A stretch of 64,000 nucleotides of DNA, from the NCBI GenBank assembly GCA_013368315.1, contig JAACJM010000022.1, positions 62,001-126,000 on the forward strand, read 5' to 3'. Positions 11,601 to 23,934 of the stretch are shown one piece after another (position 1 is the stretch's first letter; every line of letters begins with the position of its first letter). Source of the stretch: Tetrapyrgos nigripes. Taxonomy: Eukaryota > Basidiomycota > Agaricomycetes > Agaricales > Campanellaceae. The notes under the pieces were generated by a model. The model had not been told where the DNA came from and did not search any database. It saw only the letters and a program-made list of their open reading frames with translations. Made by a program: the position numbers and the translations under genes.

Positions 11601-12000
11601 GAAAAACGCAATGCGGATTTTGCACTTGACCGATGGGTGGCAGCCCCTGAGGTGGAGTACACAGTCAACGCTCTTTTATAGCCGAACTGTTCGTTGAACC
11701 TCAAAACGTTCAACAAATAATGAACAACAGTCGTGACACGTGTGTTTGGCACGGCACGTGAACTGAGACAGGCTGTTCGGCCGAAAAGCTGCTTAGCAAA
11801 TGACTTATATAAGCTCTTCACAGATTTATATGACCTCCATACACTCCCTTTATACTAAAGTATCGGGAATGTAATATCTCATCTGCTGAATGGTGGCTTG
11901 AGCAAGGAAGGTCCAAGTGGCAAGCAGTTATGTAGTAACCGAGAACAAAGAACCAAGTCGACGAGCATCAAGAACAAGGATCCGAGATGGTTACTAACTC
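8601..12000. other. Gene-poor interval
   Basis: No open frame here shows a recognisable domain or a convincing splice series. It contains the AG microsatellite and, at about 10528-10560, a short sequence (GGAAAATACAAATATCCGCT) that resembles one arm of the MITE at 54902-55032. Very small genes cannot be excluded. Confidence 0.5.
9862..9886. repeat. (AG)n microsatellite
   Basis: About twelve AG dinucleotides, followed by GGGATTG. Confidence 0.9.
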
Positions 12001-12412
12001 ACTCACTCACCCTTACTATCATCATCCATTCCAAAAAAACGAATCCAGCCTCCTCCTGCTGTCCGTTCTCTCTGAAACTTTGCATATACACTCTTTTGGT
12101 CTCCTCAAGGCTTTCTATCAAGTCTTATAGCAGGAAAAGCACTCCTTTCAAGTCTACACTGTCGAGGACGTCAAGCAGTCGCTTTTTGCTGCTCCTCCCA
12201 CATTACACAGCCACAAGAACATGACTTCCATCCAATCATGACGCTTGGATTCTTGCTACAGGTGGTCTCAACACCTCGTCTGCATTCCCTGCTGCATGTA
12301 AGTTGTTTCTTGCCACCTGCACACCCTCCTACACACCCTACACACCCTACATACACTTCTCTCATCCAATACACACACATCCCACATGCACTCCAAAACA
12401 AAAAAAAAAAAC

Positions 12413-12587
12413 TAGGCTCTAACGCCTCCAAGCTCTAATGCTTGAAAAATAAATGAAATAAAAAGAACACACAGACAAACATCGTCCTCCCACTAGGCTC
12501 TAACACCTCTAAGCTCTAATGCTTGCATGCGTCCCTAGAACCGTGCTATATCCCTACTACTTGCTCATTTAGGCTCTAATGCCTCTA
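12413..12587 (+). repeat. Three short direct repeats (AGGCTCTAAYRCCTC)
   Basis: AGGCTCTAACGCCTCCAAGC at about 12414, AGGCTCTAACACCTCTAAGC at about 12495 and AGGCTCTAATGCCTC at about 12571; the first two continue with TCTAATGCTTG. Spacing is about 80 bp. The differences are mostly C/T. No function is seen. Confidence 0.65.
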
Positions 12588-12599
12588 TTCCCAACAGTC

Positions 12600-13699
12600 T
12601 CTACCTCCTCCACAAAGAAGCCTATTATGAAACAGACCACGCTGTCCTTCAATAAGCAAGCCCCTACTTGCCCTCCTCCACAAAGTGGTTCTCGCAGCAC
12701 TCTCGATCCTTTGGCCCCACCTCAATAAGCAAGGCCCTGCTCGCCCTCTACAATGCGCGGTTCTCGTGGTTCTCTCAATCCCTTGGCCTCTGCCCCTTTG
12801 GCGACCCCATGACAGGCATGACGACATCTTGTGCAGGTCTCCACCGAAGGACAACTTCTTTACCCTCTAGCTCTCTCACTCTATAATCTCATATACCTTC
12901 TGCCCATACCTCACACACTTTAACATCAGAATGTATACTTTATTTTCTCTTACATCAGGAGCATCAATAATACATTAGCTTCTACTCTGTAATTGTGTAC
13001 TCTGCTCAATATGCTGGGGGTAACACACACCCTGCTCAACGTCTCCAGCTCTACTTCTACTGCTACCTAATGTTTGACCTCAATCCAATGGCACTCAGTC
13101 TTACTCATCATCATTTACAAAACTAACCATGCCTTGACATCTTTCGCATACACTGTTTCTCAGCCCTCTTTGTAGGCTTGCGCATGCTCTCTTTTACAGC
13201 CACGTGGTATCCCTGACATGCACCTATTTATACCACACATATAGCTGCCAAATCTCTGCCTACCTGTCACTGCCAGCTGGAACCCTGCCTATATTAACTC
13301 TCACCCTTCTCCTGTTGCTCACACACTTGTACATCCTCCTAATCATTTCACACATGAAATCTCGGTGAATGCACCAACAAAGTAATTAGGGGGTTATTTC
13401 AACATGAACTTCAAATCCCGTAACCATCTTTTGTGATATTGTCACTCCTGACACCCAACAACCTCCACCAATCCATGCCAGCCCTGTATGCCCTGCATGT
13501 ATTTTGCAATCCTTTCGAACTTGCAATCTAGTCACTTCTATTAATGTTTGATTAAACAACAACCATCCTTACCCACCTGGCTGTGCATTCTGACAGGTTC
13601 AGGATGAGATCTCTGTCCAAATACTCAGTCATATCCCTGAACACCAGGCATTGAGCTTCTTAGTCTGCTTCTGCTATATCTTCCTCTCCTCAGAAAAGA
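12600..13699. other. Decayed sequence upstream of LINE B
   Basis: No usable frame. A C/T-rich sense strand and stray LINE-like words suggest that this is the more decayed 5' part of LINE B, but I could not align it by eye. Confidence 0.35.
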
Positions 13700-14788
13700 T
13701 CACTATCCATGCTACTGCACATAGCATGCAGATGACCTGCTGAACTCAGTTCTCTTCATATATCAGAAGAGCCTTGAAAAACATACAGATCTATACACCT
13801 ATGGTGGGATCATTCTTTGTTTGACACAGTGCTACATTCCCACTCATCTCCATCCACAATCTGCCACAGAGGCCCATTTCTGGCACCTCTGTTCACGGAG
13901 CTTGCAATTCTGCCACTTCAATATCGTCGAATCACCCTTGCTATGCACTGCCTTCTGTACATCCTATTGAGAAACTGTATCCACTGTGCCATTGCATTTC
14001 AGCTGTAAACACCACCAATGCTTTCTATCCTCCATCCCAAGTCACAAAACTCTGCTTCACATCACTGATCCAATATTATTGGCTCTCACTCCATCTTACA
14101 CCATAAATCTAATATCATCAAATCCATTCTGCCTTGACTCTTGCTATGAAGTCAATCTACTCAAAATCAATTTCTTCTCTTCATCAAGCTATCATAACCT
14201 GCCATCCCACTATCACTGTCCTTTGCATTACCCTAACTCTACCTTCTTTTTGTCCTTCACAATCTACACTCAGAATCAATATCTTTGCTCTACCTCACTC
14301 ACAGCATCATCACAAATTCCACTTCCCATTACAAGCATTCCCTTCTCTCTAGCCTTGCAACTTGAATCCACATTCAATGTCAATATCTCTAATCTACCCT
14401 GCTTTCACCCTAACCCTGTACTCAGTATTAAAACCCTCTCCTAATACCTTGCTTTCTGCACTCAGAATCATATCTTTCTCCACTTCACTCTCAGCTCGCC
14501 TCAACCCCGTATTCTATCAAAACAATCTCCTAAGTCCTCGCAATCTGCACTCGAAATCATAACTTCACTCAGAATCACCCTCAGCTCATTCTCATATTTT
14601 ATCAAAGTCTCTCATTTTGATGAAGGTGCATCTTCAGAGACCTTCGCGATAATAGCTCATGATCACAATTGTTTTCTGACTGACAGACACTCTCCTGGGC
14701 TTAGAGTAGATGTAGGCCGTGGCGGGCTATACTGCGTCTACACCTGGCATGTTCATAGAGGACCATGCTGTGTATTTCTATCTATCTA
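13700..14788 (+). mobile_element. Decayed LINE, copy B (same family as 0.4-3.3 kb)
   Basis: About 13870-13945 aligns with 2185-2240 of copy A (GAGCTTGCAATTCTGCCACT against GAACTTGCAATTCTGCCTCT) and keeps CGTCGA where copy A has TGTTGA. A possible HADD motif-C remnant (CATGCAGATGACCTG) lies near 13728. The 3' end 14699-14788 matches 3206-3300, including TTAGAGTAGATGTAGGCCGT and the TCTA tail. Indels break the frame throughout and no protein can be made. The 5' limit is approximate. Confidence 0.75.
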
Positions 14789-15111
14789 ATAGTATGACCT
14801 CAGGTGTATAGGCCTATACTCCAGGGAACTAGTGCTAGAATCTCTGTTACTATGTCCACAATGACAGTGGGTATATATAAAATGCTGGTGTGATGTGATA
14901 TGAGTGGTAATGGTGTGTCTGGCAAATTTAGTTCATTGGCTGTTAAAAAGATTTGGAGAATTTCTTAGGGATGCCATATTTCAGACTTGGATTTGATGAG
15001 TCAATTTGGAAAGATACTGTAGATTTTTCCGCACATGGCTGTTTGAGGTTTGGACAAATCAGACACCAGTGAGGGAACCAATGGAAAGCAAAGAACTTCA
15101 GACAATTATTT

Positions 15112-15420
15112 GCCTAATAAGTACTTAATGACCTGAAATAGATATATCCTTGGCCTTATCCAGAGGGTCCATGTTTCAATACCGGCAAAAGATATAATTT
15201 CTTTCGACCGAGTCAGACACTGATTAGATCCAATCTAACACACAACCTTGAGTGAGTGCTGAATCAATACACTTATTCCCTCAACTTCACATCATTACTT
15301 GTCTAATAAGTACTTAAAGATCTGGAATAGATATACCAGTGGCCTAACCCAGATCACCTATATTCCAACACCAGCAATCATTGGATTCGACCAAGTAGTA
15401 CGTTGATTAGATCTGACTGG
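15112..15420 (+). repeat. Diverged tandem pair, ~187-bp period
   Basis: TAATAAGTACTTAATGACCT at about 15116 and TAATAAGTACTTAAAGATCT at about 15303 start two units that stay similar (AATAGATATA..., TCGACC..., TGATTAGATC) for about 120 bases. A weaker third echo lies at about 15975-16050. The rest of 14789-16330 holds no recognised gene; a short frame at 15701-15955 has no known domain and shares its 'ctacgacttggtcaaagac' word with the array that follows. Confidence 0.6.
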
Positions 15421-16339
15421 CCACTTCCTCTGTTTGTGTTGTAGCATTACCTTTATTATTCTTGCATTCATCTATAATTATTGCTACGATCATCAGGATG
15501 GATGACAATATTGACTGCAGATCTTAGCTACACTTTTCATATACATATTGACAATTTCCGCAATCAATGCGTAAGGATTCAAGTTGTGCAAATGAAAAAT
15601 TGGAGATTAGTGAGATATTCCAGAGTTTTATGCATAAAGTGATGGGTCTTTTTGCATAGACAGATTTTGTCAGTCGACTGGATTATTTTTTGTTTCTACA
15701 GTGAATTCGTCCAAGCTCGAGAACTATTTTAATTCCAGCAACAAGTCAAAGAAGTTTATTGGCCATAGTTTGCATTTGGACTTAGGGTTACTAGAGAGTT
15801 CTACCATAGGAATCAGCACCAGATGCTACGACTTGGTCAAAGACTCTAGGGGAACAGTGTTTTTCACAATTGTCTATGACTTGTCGAAGAATACATGGGT
15901 GTCTAGCAATACACAGTACACTACTGGATCAAAACAAATGGAAGTACTTGAATAAAACCATACCCTAAATGATATACCAGTGACCAGGAAGCCCATGTTT
16001 CAATATTGGTGGCCTATCCCAGCAATCCCATGTTTAAATACTGGTGTCCTTATTGTACCCTGGCCTCCTGGGGTGCACATTTATACAAGCAATGTACTTA
16101 CATAGGCCAATAAAAACTTTTTTCTTTGCAAACACTGTAGACGACGCATAACCACTGTGTACTAGAGGAATTTTGAATCAAAGCCAATTCCAGGTGCCTA
16201 CGACCTGGTCAGAGACTTCTTGATTGACAGCCAACATAATTGTGCCATCAGAGACTCCCTAACCAAGAATCAATGTAAATGTTTTCTACCAACTCGAAGG
16301 CATTTTCTCTTGGTTAACATTATCTTTTTCTTCACTGTT

Positions 16340-16960
16340 ACTATAGGGCACTTACATTGGCTGTCAGTCAGGGAGTTTTTGACTGAGTTGAATGCATTTG
16401 CTCTGATGCATAATGCTTATGATTTTTTTCATCCACATTGGCTGTTAGTCTCCGACTGAGTTGTAGGCATTTGTTTTGCCTATGCAGCGATTATAATGGT
16501 TGCCAGTCAGAAAGTTTCTGACTGAGTCGAAGGCATTTGCTCTGAGGCATACTATGAAATAATTATGTTGGCTGGTGGTCTCTGACTGTGTTGTAGGCAT
16601 TTGTTTTGCCTACACAGCAATTACAATTGTTGCTAGTCAGGAAGTTTCTGACCAAATCGAAGGCATTTACAGGGCACTTACATTGGCTATCAGTCAGGGA
16701 GTTTTCGACCAAGTTGAAGGCATTTGCTCTGATGCATAATGCCTATGATTTTTTTCATCCACATTGACTGTTGGTCTCCGACTGCGTCATAGGCATTTGT
16801 TTTGCCTACACAGCAATTACAATTATTGCCAGTCAGGAAGTTTTCGATCAAGTCGAAGGCATTTACAGGGCACATACGTTGGCTGTCAGTCAGGGATTCT
16901 TCAACTGAGTCAAAGGCATTTGCTCTGAGGCATAATGCCTATTATTTTTTCTTCCACATT
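16340..16960 (+). repeat. Higher-order tandem repeat array
   Basis: Blocks starting GGGCACTTACATTGGCTGTC occur at about 16346, 16677 and (diverged) 16869. Inside each block, shorter words alternate: CAGTCAGG(G/A)AGTTT, GAAGGCATTTGCTCTGA, GGCATTTGTTTTGCCTA. The full period is about 330 bp and the last block is shortened to about 193 bp. No coding function is supported. Confidence 0.75.
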
Positions 16961-17176
16961 ACTACACTATTATGCATCAGAGCAAAATTTTGGCATTGTA
17001 AAGAACAAGGACAAAAGCCTACCTGTATCTTCTGTGCGACTGACTCTCAGTTGGGCCACCTCTGCCCCCTGTTGAGGTAGGGGGCTCAGAAATCATGTTG
17101 TGGTGGATCATTTATCTTTGTCAGTGCCCTGGGTTTGCTGCCAGAATGATACTCGAATTGTTCTGAGTACCATCTG

Positions 17177-18767
17177 ATGAGTGCCATGTTGACACTATCA
17201 GTGTGGGTTCTTCCTGCCCTTCCTTTCTGTCACCACCTTCTCCTGTCCCTTCATTCTCTCGCTTCTATCCTTATATTCTACTCCCGCTTTGGGTTCTCAG
17301 ATCCTGTATTATTTTGCTCTATTCCTTTCTCTTTTTCTATTAAATGCTGCATGTTGGGATGTCTGTGTGTAATAGCTCGTGGTGGAAGTCGGTCACTGCA
17401 GGGTAATTACTATGGTCAGTTTAGACAGGGAGAAAGATGGGACTGGGATGCTAAGCAGGGCTGCAGTAGAAGTTCAGTGTTGGCTGATCATGAAGATGTT
17501 CAACAAACACCACTGTTCCTTTACTGGTTTACAATTTTCATTTCCTATTTCCTTCTGCCTTTGCTACGTAACAGCTGTTATTCCTTCCTTATCTCTCTGC
17601 TACTTTTGTCCTTCAAGTCATGCATACCCTTACCCTCACCACCACCTGCTACACTTTTTCTTTTCACCACTTGTATGCCCCACTCTCCCTCTCCTCATTG
17701 TCATCAGTGTATACTGTGTGCTATATGCCTCATCATCAGCACTGCTAGCTTCAATAGTTGAGGCAAATCCTGGGCCATCTTCTACCTCTACCAGACCCAC
17801 TTCGGCTGATAGTTTTGCACCAACTACACCACACTCACTACCTATATTCATACCCTCACCTATACCAACACCCACTTCATCCTCAACCTCATTTTCTCAG
17901 CCACACATATGCCACTGCCACTCAAGCTGTATCATCATCTATGCCTTCTTCAAGTTCTTCTTTATCTGGACCTGTCTCCCACATTTCCAGACACAATCAG
18001 GATTTATCACAGAAGACCCACAGTGCTGTGTTTAACAACTCCTATACCTGGTTGTCAGTTCAGCACCTCATACTGCTGGCATTTTGCAAGAGCTTGATGT
18101 GTTGCAGCTGCAGGTAAGTCTTCTTCAGTTGTCTTTGTCTCTAACATGTTCTTTTAGTCCTCTGACTACCTTCGCTCCATGCTCCATGTTCAACCCAGAG
18201 CCCTCATCCTTGTCTTCAACAATGCCCACAGAGACCATGGTCTCTCCCTCATCAACTACGGTCCAATCCACCACCTCAACCTCTCAACCCATCATTGCTC
18301 CTCCCCATATCCATACCACAACCCTTCTCCCATCTCCCAATGTCATCTCTCACCCTTCCTTTCCCAACCCAAATATAACCCTCACATCCACTCAAACAGC
18401 CATAGCAGGCACCTCTACCATGACATGGCGATGTCCCCACTCCCAATCTCACAGCCACCTCTCTGAATACTCTGAGTACCCTCATCAATACTCTATACCT
18501 GGACCCATGGGCCCTTCCACCAGTGTTCCCCTCACTCTCAACTTCTCCTCATCAGACTCTTGTGCCAAATATGTCACCCCCATCCCCGTTCCCTATGTTG
18601 AGCACTTCCAAAAACCCTACAATCCTGAAATTACACCAAAGTCCCTGATTTTTAACAATCAGAGGGGTACACATTTTCTTGGACTGGGAGAGCATGTTTC
18701 CTTTGGCCACGTCATTGTCGATGACGAGCAAGATGGATGGATAGTATACTACCTAGTGTGGTTTTGA
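17177..18767 (+). other. Ser/Thr/Pro-rich decayed open frames, possible retroelement ORF1 remnant
   Basis: Two overlapping frames (17379-18035 and 18084-18767) are strongly biased to Ser, Thr, Pro and His and lack any domain I recognise. One contains ASIVEANPGPSSTS at about 17750-17790, recalling the NPGP end of 2A-like peptides found in some retroelements, but the key Asp is replaced. A 30-bp word (AACTCCTATACCTGG core) is repeated at 18034-18064 and 18939-18968. This may be the N-terminal or ORF1 debris of a retroelement; function unknown. Confidence 0.35.
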
Positions 18768-18769
18768 GA

Positions 18770-19950
18770 CTACACCTATGTTGACCCCTGTGTCCCAACA
18801 AAAACAGGAATCCACTGACCTTGTTGCCAGGTCTTACAAGGCATTGAAGGTGGACTTGAAGTCAAAGGTCCTATGGGTAGGGATGGTATGGACATTGAGC
18901 CTATGGAGCTCGACGTGGAAGGTAATGTGATTATGATTAATAACTCCTATACCTGGTCATCAGTTCAGTCTCCAAATGATGGGAGATGCAATAGCAGTGA
19001 GGTTATGATTACCCTCCATCATCAGGCAGCCTGTGGTTCTTGCTCTACCTTTTATAATAGTACATGCAGCCATACCCATTAATCTAACCTTCTCAACTAG
19101 TATATGACTCCCACTTGCTGTACTCAAGTGGCACTTAAAGCTTATCTACATTTGCAAATAAATGTACTAGTAAATCTTTTGATTGCAACTGAGCTTAGAC
19201 ATTTTGTTTTCTGGGTTGATATGGGATCAAAAGGAAACAAAATGATTATTGAAAAGCCTCATTGTTGAGATAGTCTTTTATCCTGCCATGGGCTGTATAC
19301 AAGTTGATTCTGGGCTAGCATCAAGATTATTTTGGGCATTTTGTGTCACTATAGTAAATGCAGGCCTTATAATGCCTTGTAACTGACTCAAAACTATTTC
19401 ATCCAGATTATACTCTCAGGCAAGTCCCACTATAAAATTCAATAGTTTCAATGAGGAGATTTTATGCACTCATTCTACTTGTCTTGAGTAAGCTCAACCT
19501 TATAGGTCCTTATTTTTAATTGGTCTATTAACATTACTTCATGATTATTCTGCTATTCTTATTTTGCCTTACAAGGTTTTGAAATTTATTTCCTGACCAT
19601 TATACTGTCTTGTTATGTACTCAAAATAATTGCATGAAGTAATTAAGCTACAGAATAATTTTGCACAGCTTATCAGGAGTTATAAGGCAATCAATATAAA
19701 TTTGCTTCCCTTATAAGTGATTACAAGTAAGTATTATTCTGCTGTCACATTATCTGCCTGAAAGTTTATGGCCATTTCTCTGGCATGCCAGCACAGTCTG
19801 AAGACCGTCTAAGTCTGAGCTGGCTCTGCACTCCTTGAGTCCACAATCTTCTCATTCTTCTTTTCATTAACTTTTCCACCATCATTACACACACTTCTGA
19901 TATCAAACAACATCATGGCCAGAATACGTGTAAACCTGTCCTTTGAAGAA
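18770..19950. other. AT-rich non-coding interval
   Basis: Nothing recognisable apart from the second copy of the 30-bp word at 18939-18968. No frame above about 70 codons has domain-like character. Confidence 0.5.
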
Positions 19951-19954
19951 TGCC

Positions 19955-20560
19955 CCATCGCCTAACATGGACCCCCCTCATAACTGATGCCACCTTAGCA
20001 GAGGTCACCAACAAGGAATAAGCAGCACAGCTCTTGAAAGACTTGTGGACCGCTGACAACGCTGTGTGCCAGGCAAGATGGGAAGAACAAGAAGAGTGGG
20101 ACAGAGCTGAAGAAACACAAAGGAGAGAACGAGAGGATGAGGAGCGCAGAGCCCTTGAAGCAGAGGAAGGAAAGAAAGAGGATGAGGCGAAGAAGGAAAA
20201 GGAGAAGACCTGAGCTGTTCTTCATCCCATCCCAGACACAGGAGTACAATGCCTCCACGATAAAATCCATCCTTTTGCCGAGAAGAAACTAGAAACTCAA
20301 AAGTTCTTCCCACTATGGTACTGCCTAAACACAGCTGCACAGGAGGCCACAAAATTTGAATGATCACTTACTGAAGACACCGGCTTCTCCCTCATCCAGA
20401 ACCAGGATTTGTCATGCAGTAAAATCTATTGACACTGTGAAACCCTCCCTCAATGCCAAAACTGATGAACAGCTCACCTGGGCTGAGGTCACCCAAGTGA
20501 AAACAGTCTTCCTAACCAAAAGTGCGATTATTCTTCCATGTCTCAAGGGTGCTAGGCTTG
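19955..20560 (+). pseudogene. Decayed coiled-coil protein of a multicopy Agaricomycete family
   Basis: The forward translation reads TWTPLITDATLAEVTNKE, stop, AAQLLKDLWTADNAVCQARW, then a long Glu/Lys/Arg-rich coiled coil, stop, and KFFPLWYCLNTAAQEATKFE before another stop. Its end continues in another frame as a QLTWAEVTQVKTVFL-like segment (about 20470-20515). From memory this layout (short head, charged coiled coil, LWY segment) is that of an abundant Agaricomycete protein linked to transposons; its role is not known. Several stops and at least one shift make it a pseudogene. Confidence 0.5.
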
Positions 20561-20702
20561 TTGATGACGTTGTCCACACCTGTTTTTATGTAGTCCTGGA
20601 CTTGGTCCTTTGTAGATTTGATAATATGTCCTGGTTTGTACTGATGATGCCCCAATTCAATGTATGTTCTGCTTCGGCTGAAGGAGCTGTATGCCTTTTA
20701 CC

Positions 20703-23020
20703 TCAAGACACTGTACCAAATTTGTTGTCTACATGATCACAGAGAGCCTTGACCACTGGTATGGCTGGATGCAGCTTTTGTAGATATTCCCAGTCAACCT
20801 GTGGTCCCTGCAGATGATGGGTAACCTGTAAAAAGATTTTAGTCTCTTCAGTAATTGTCATAAATGCTGAATATCATAACTGTACCTTGATATCTCCAAT
20901 GTTATGTTCCTGTGCTTTATCCACTGGATGAGTTGACCAGCCAACAGTGTTCCTTCACAAATGATGCAACTTCTGGTGGTAGCTTCTGGTGCAGCATCTG
21001 CATTGCCTTGAGAATTTCATACATGTATCGTTGATTTTTCCCTCCTGAAAACTGAAACACCAGATCCAGCATCATAGCCTCCATGATGCCTATGTCTCCT
21101 GTTTCTATTGCCTCTCCAAGCACTATTTACAGCAAAATATCACAGTTGAACTGAGTGATAGCATGTCAGACTTGATCAGCATCATCTCCATGCCTGTCCA
21201 TGACAGACAATGCATTCCCTGATGCAAACATTCTGACCAGATCTTCTGCCATCTGTTTGAGTTGATCAGGAGTTTGTGACCGTAAATCTTTGAGGTTTTT
21301 CTCTTTGCTGATCATAAGCCAATCCACACATAGCCACACTTCAGCAACATGATGCAGAGCTTCATCCAGTGTCTGATGAAATATTCCCTTTGTGGAATTA
21401 TTCTGAAGCCCCTTTCGTCTGAGAAGACTGAACACTTTCTGAAGGCCAAATCCTTTCATAGTTCCAATGTATTGCTTGTACAGTGAGTTGGCAAAGGCCA
21501 TCATCAGATGGAACCAACCAAAGGATAGAACCATCCAATCAAGCTGATCGTACAAATTCAAGCCTCCACTTCGGTAATGAAATAATCCACACAGGCGATC
21601 CATCATCAACTGATCTCCGCACCAAGCAATAATGTGCTCAATGGCAGTTTTGATCTTTTCATCAGTGGTATTCATTTTAAGCTGAGTGAACCACTCATTG
21701 AATAGGCAGAGATGATCATCATAGCTCGCCTCAGGAACATTGACAGAGCCAAGAAGATATTGCTGTGTCATGTGTTCTGGCCCCGACAGTAACTGAGTTA
21801 TAGCAGGAGGCTTTGGGAGTACAGTGCTTTTTCAGCCATGATATGTGTTGAAATCAAACTCAGGAGCTTCAAGAAGGACTCGGAGAACTCAATGGACAAG
21901 GAAGGGATAGAATTTGGGCATTGCATTAAGGCCAAACTCAAGAAAGTCAGTGCAACTGAGGGGTTTTTGAATTCCCTCTGCATGCTTGGCTTTCAGACAA
22001 TGGGGTGCATCTTCTGGAAGTGGTGTGGCACTGCACTTCACATAAACAATAGCAGCAGTGCCATTACCAAGCTCTTCCTTGTTGTCAAGGGTCTGGGAAA
22101 AGACACGGAAAGGAATAAGGACATTGTCGTAAGACAATAGCCATGGGAATTTAGCCATTGCCACCAACATGTCATCGGTAGCTTTCTTGGAGACTGTTCT
22201 TATTGCCTTAGCAGTCCACTTGGGACACATCGCAAAGCCAAGGTAGTGTAAAACTTCCAGTGCCTTGATGGTCGTTCCATGGAATTTGAAATAGATTGCA
22301 AATATCCCTTGTAAACAGTTCCTTCTACAAGAGTGAGAATAGGAAAGCATTGAGATTATCATGAGAAGAATCTGGGACACAGAAAGAGTTAATATGGTTG
22401 TTGCATATAATACATAGAGGTTCACTACAAACCTTTTCAGATTTTTTTTGAGTATGTCTTTTCTTCTGCTGAGTACATTCTGCTAGCCAAGATAAGCACT
22501 TCCAGGTGATAGGGGCTAGTTCTTGTATGTCGGAAATCATCTTGTCAAAGTCAATGTTGGTCAAACTTTCTTGGGTCAGTCCACCATCTGCTTCAGAACG
22601 AAAAGTGGGAGCAAGTTTTTCCAACTCTTTGTCCATCTTAGTTGCAACAACTTCATCACTGAAGAGCTTCAACATAATGTCCTGAGCCCCTTTTGCATGC
22701 CCCTTCCCTGGAGGTTTCCACCAGCACTGTAGAATTGTTGGCAATTCTTTGCTGGTCGTGAAGGCTGTGTGCTGAGCCTGAATATCATGATTGGAAATAC
22801 AGTCTAAATCACCCCAGCTGAATGAATCCAACATTTCAGCCAGAGTAATTCCAATGCTGTCCATGTAACACAGTACTTTAAGTACTTGAGCTGCCCTTCC
22901 TTCAAGTTTTGAAGGAGCTGGTGCATCTGGCTCATCGTCAGATAAAATGGGAGCAACATCATCATCAGGCTGAGCGCCCTCTTCATCAAATATAGCACCC
23001 CATTCATCACTTGCAGACAT
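20703..23020 (-). pseudogene. DUF6589-type protein, cut by in-frame stops
   Basis: Starts at ATG 23020 (an in-frame ATG also lies at 23065). Exon 1 (to about 22433) encodes an acidic head and SDIQELAPITWKCLSWLAEC. After an intron ending near 22375 a single frame runs to 20917 with FPWLLSYDNVLIPFRVFSQ, LDNKEELGNGTAA, AWCGDQLMMDRL and FGWFHLMMAFANSLYKQYIG, all hallmarks I associate with DUF6589 of mushroom genomes. Stops interrupt the frame at 21889-21891 (TGA), 21832-21834 (TGA), 21166-21168 (TGA) and 21127-21129 (TAA). Near 20917 the frame shifts and continues through a short intron (about 20826-20885) to a TGA at 20703. DUF6589 has no proven function; its multicopy nature suggests a mobile origin (inference). 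Confidence 0.75.
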
Positions 23021-23313
23021 GTGAACCAACAAAGGGACGCGTGTACAGTGGGAGGAAAAGTCCAAAATAGGTAAGGTGTATTGTGACTATCTGTGACAAT
23101 GACATCATATATGGTCTTCTATATGTACATAGTGCCCCAGACGTCTTGGTGCTATCTCTGCAGTTCGTTTTCGAACTCCGGATTTATCCAGTAAGCGGGG
23201 CAGAGGCACCCAAGGCGGATGGGGACAAGACTAGTGCGAGGATGATCGATGATGGTTGAGGACAAGAACTGCTGTCAAGGATGCAATGTAGGCATGACAG
23301 CAAACACCGGTAT

Positions 23314-23370
23314 TGGCTTCGGGTGAAAAAAAGACCGGATACTGAGGTATCCAAATTGCATAGCCACACG
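23314..23370 (-). repeat. MITE-like repeat end, inverted partner of 8.46 kb
   Basis: Holds GGCTTCGGGTGAAAAAAAGACC, the exact reverse complement of 8456-8477, followed by ATCCAAATTGCATAGCCACA, the terminal word of the MITE family seen at 37.3 and 53 kb. Confidence 0.6.
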
Positions 23371-23934
23371 TGGAAACTATGTCGTGGTTAATGTTTACTT
23401 TAATATAGTCTAATTGCGAGTGCTTCACAGAGTCTCGCATTCTCACTTCCTCCACTCCTTATCCTTTCCTATCCTCCATTGAGATCAGACCCTCCTTACT
23501 AGCAGTTTGTGATCCCATCAGTAAGTAGACATCGGTATATGGAGCATCTCAGACACACCATATACACTTTTTTCGGTGTATCTGAAAAAGGAACATGCAT
23601 CTCCAGATACATGTCCTGAAAACCAAAAACTCGCCGATATACACTTATACCGTATACCATCAGTCCATTTGAGCATGGGTATCTCAGTGTATATCGTATA
23701 TCAAGGACCTTGTATATCCTCATATAACGGTATCTCACCAGACTGAAATAATATAGCATCATAAAAAAAGCTGCAATTATTGGCGAATACTACATACTAA
23801 TGATATGTATTAGTGCTAGCACTACCCTATAGACAACCCTAAAACCAATGCAATCCAATAGACCTTCATCTGTACGTGTCAATAGCAGCAATCAGTGGCT
23901 GGCTGGACCGAGTCAGGAGTACTTACATGGACCG

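Noticed and set aside
11501..11821. 106-codon minus-strand frame in the gene-poor interval
   Set aside because: No recognisable motif, no splice partners and no repeat homology.
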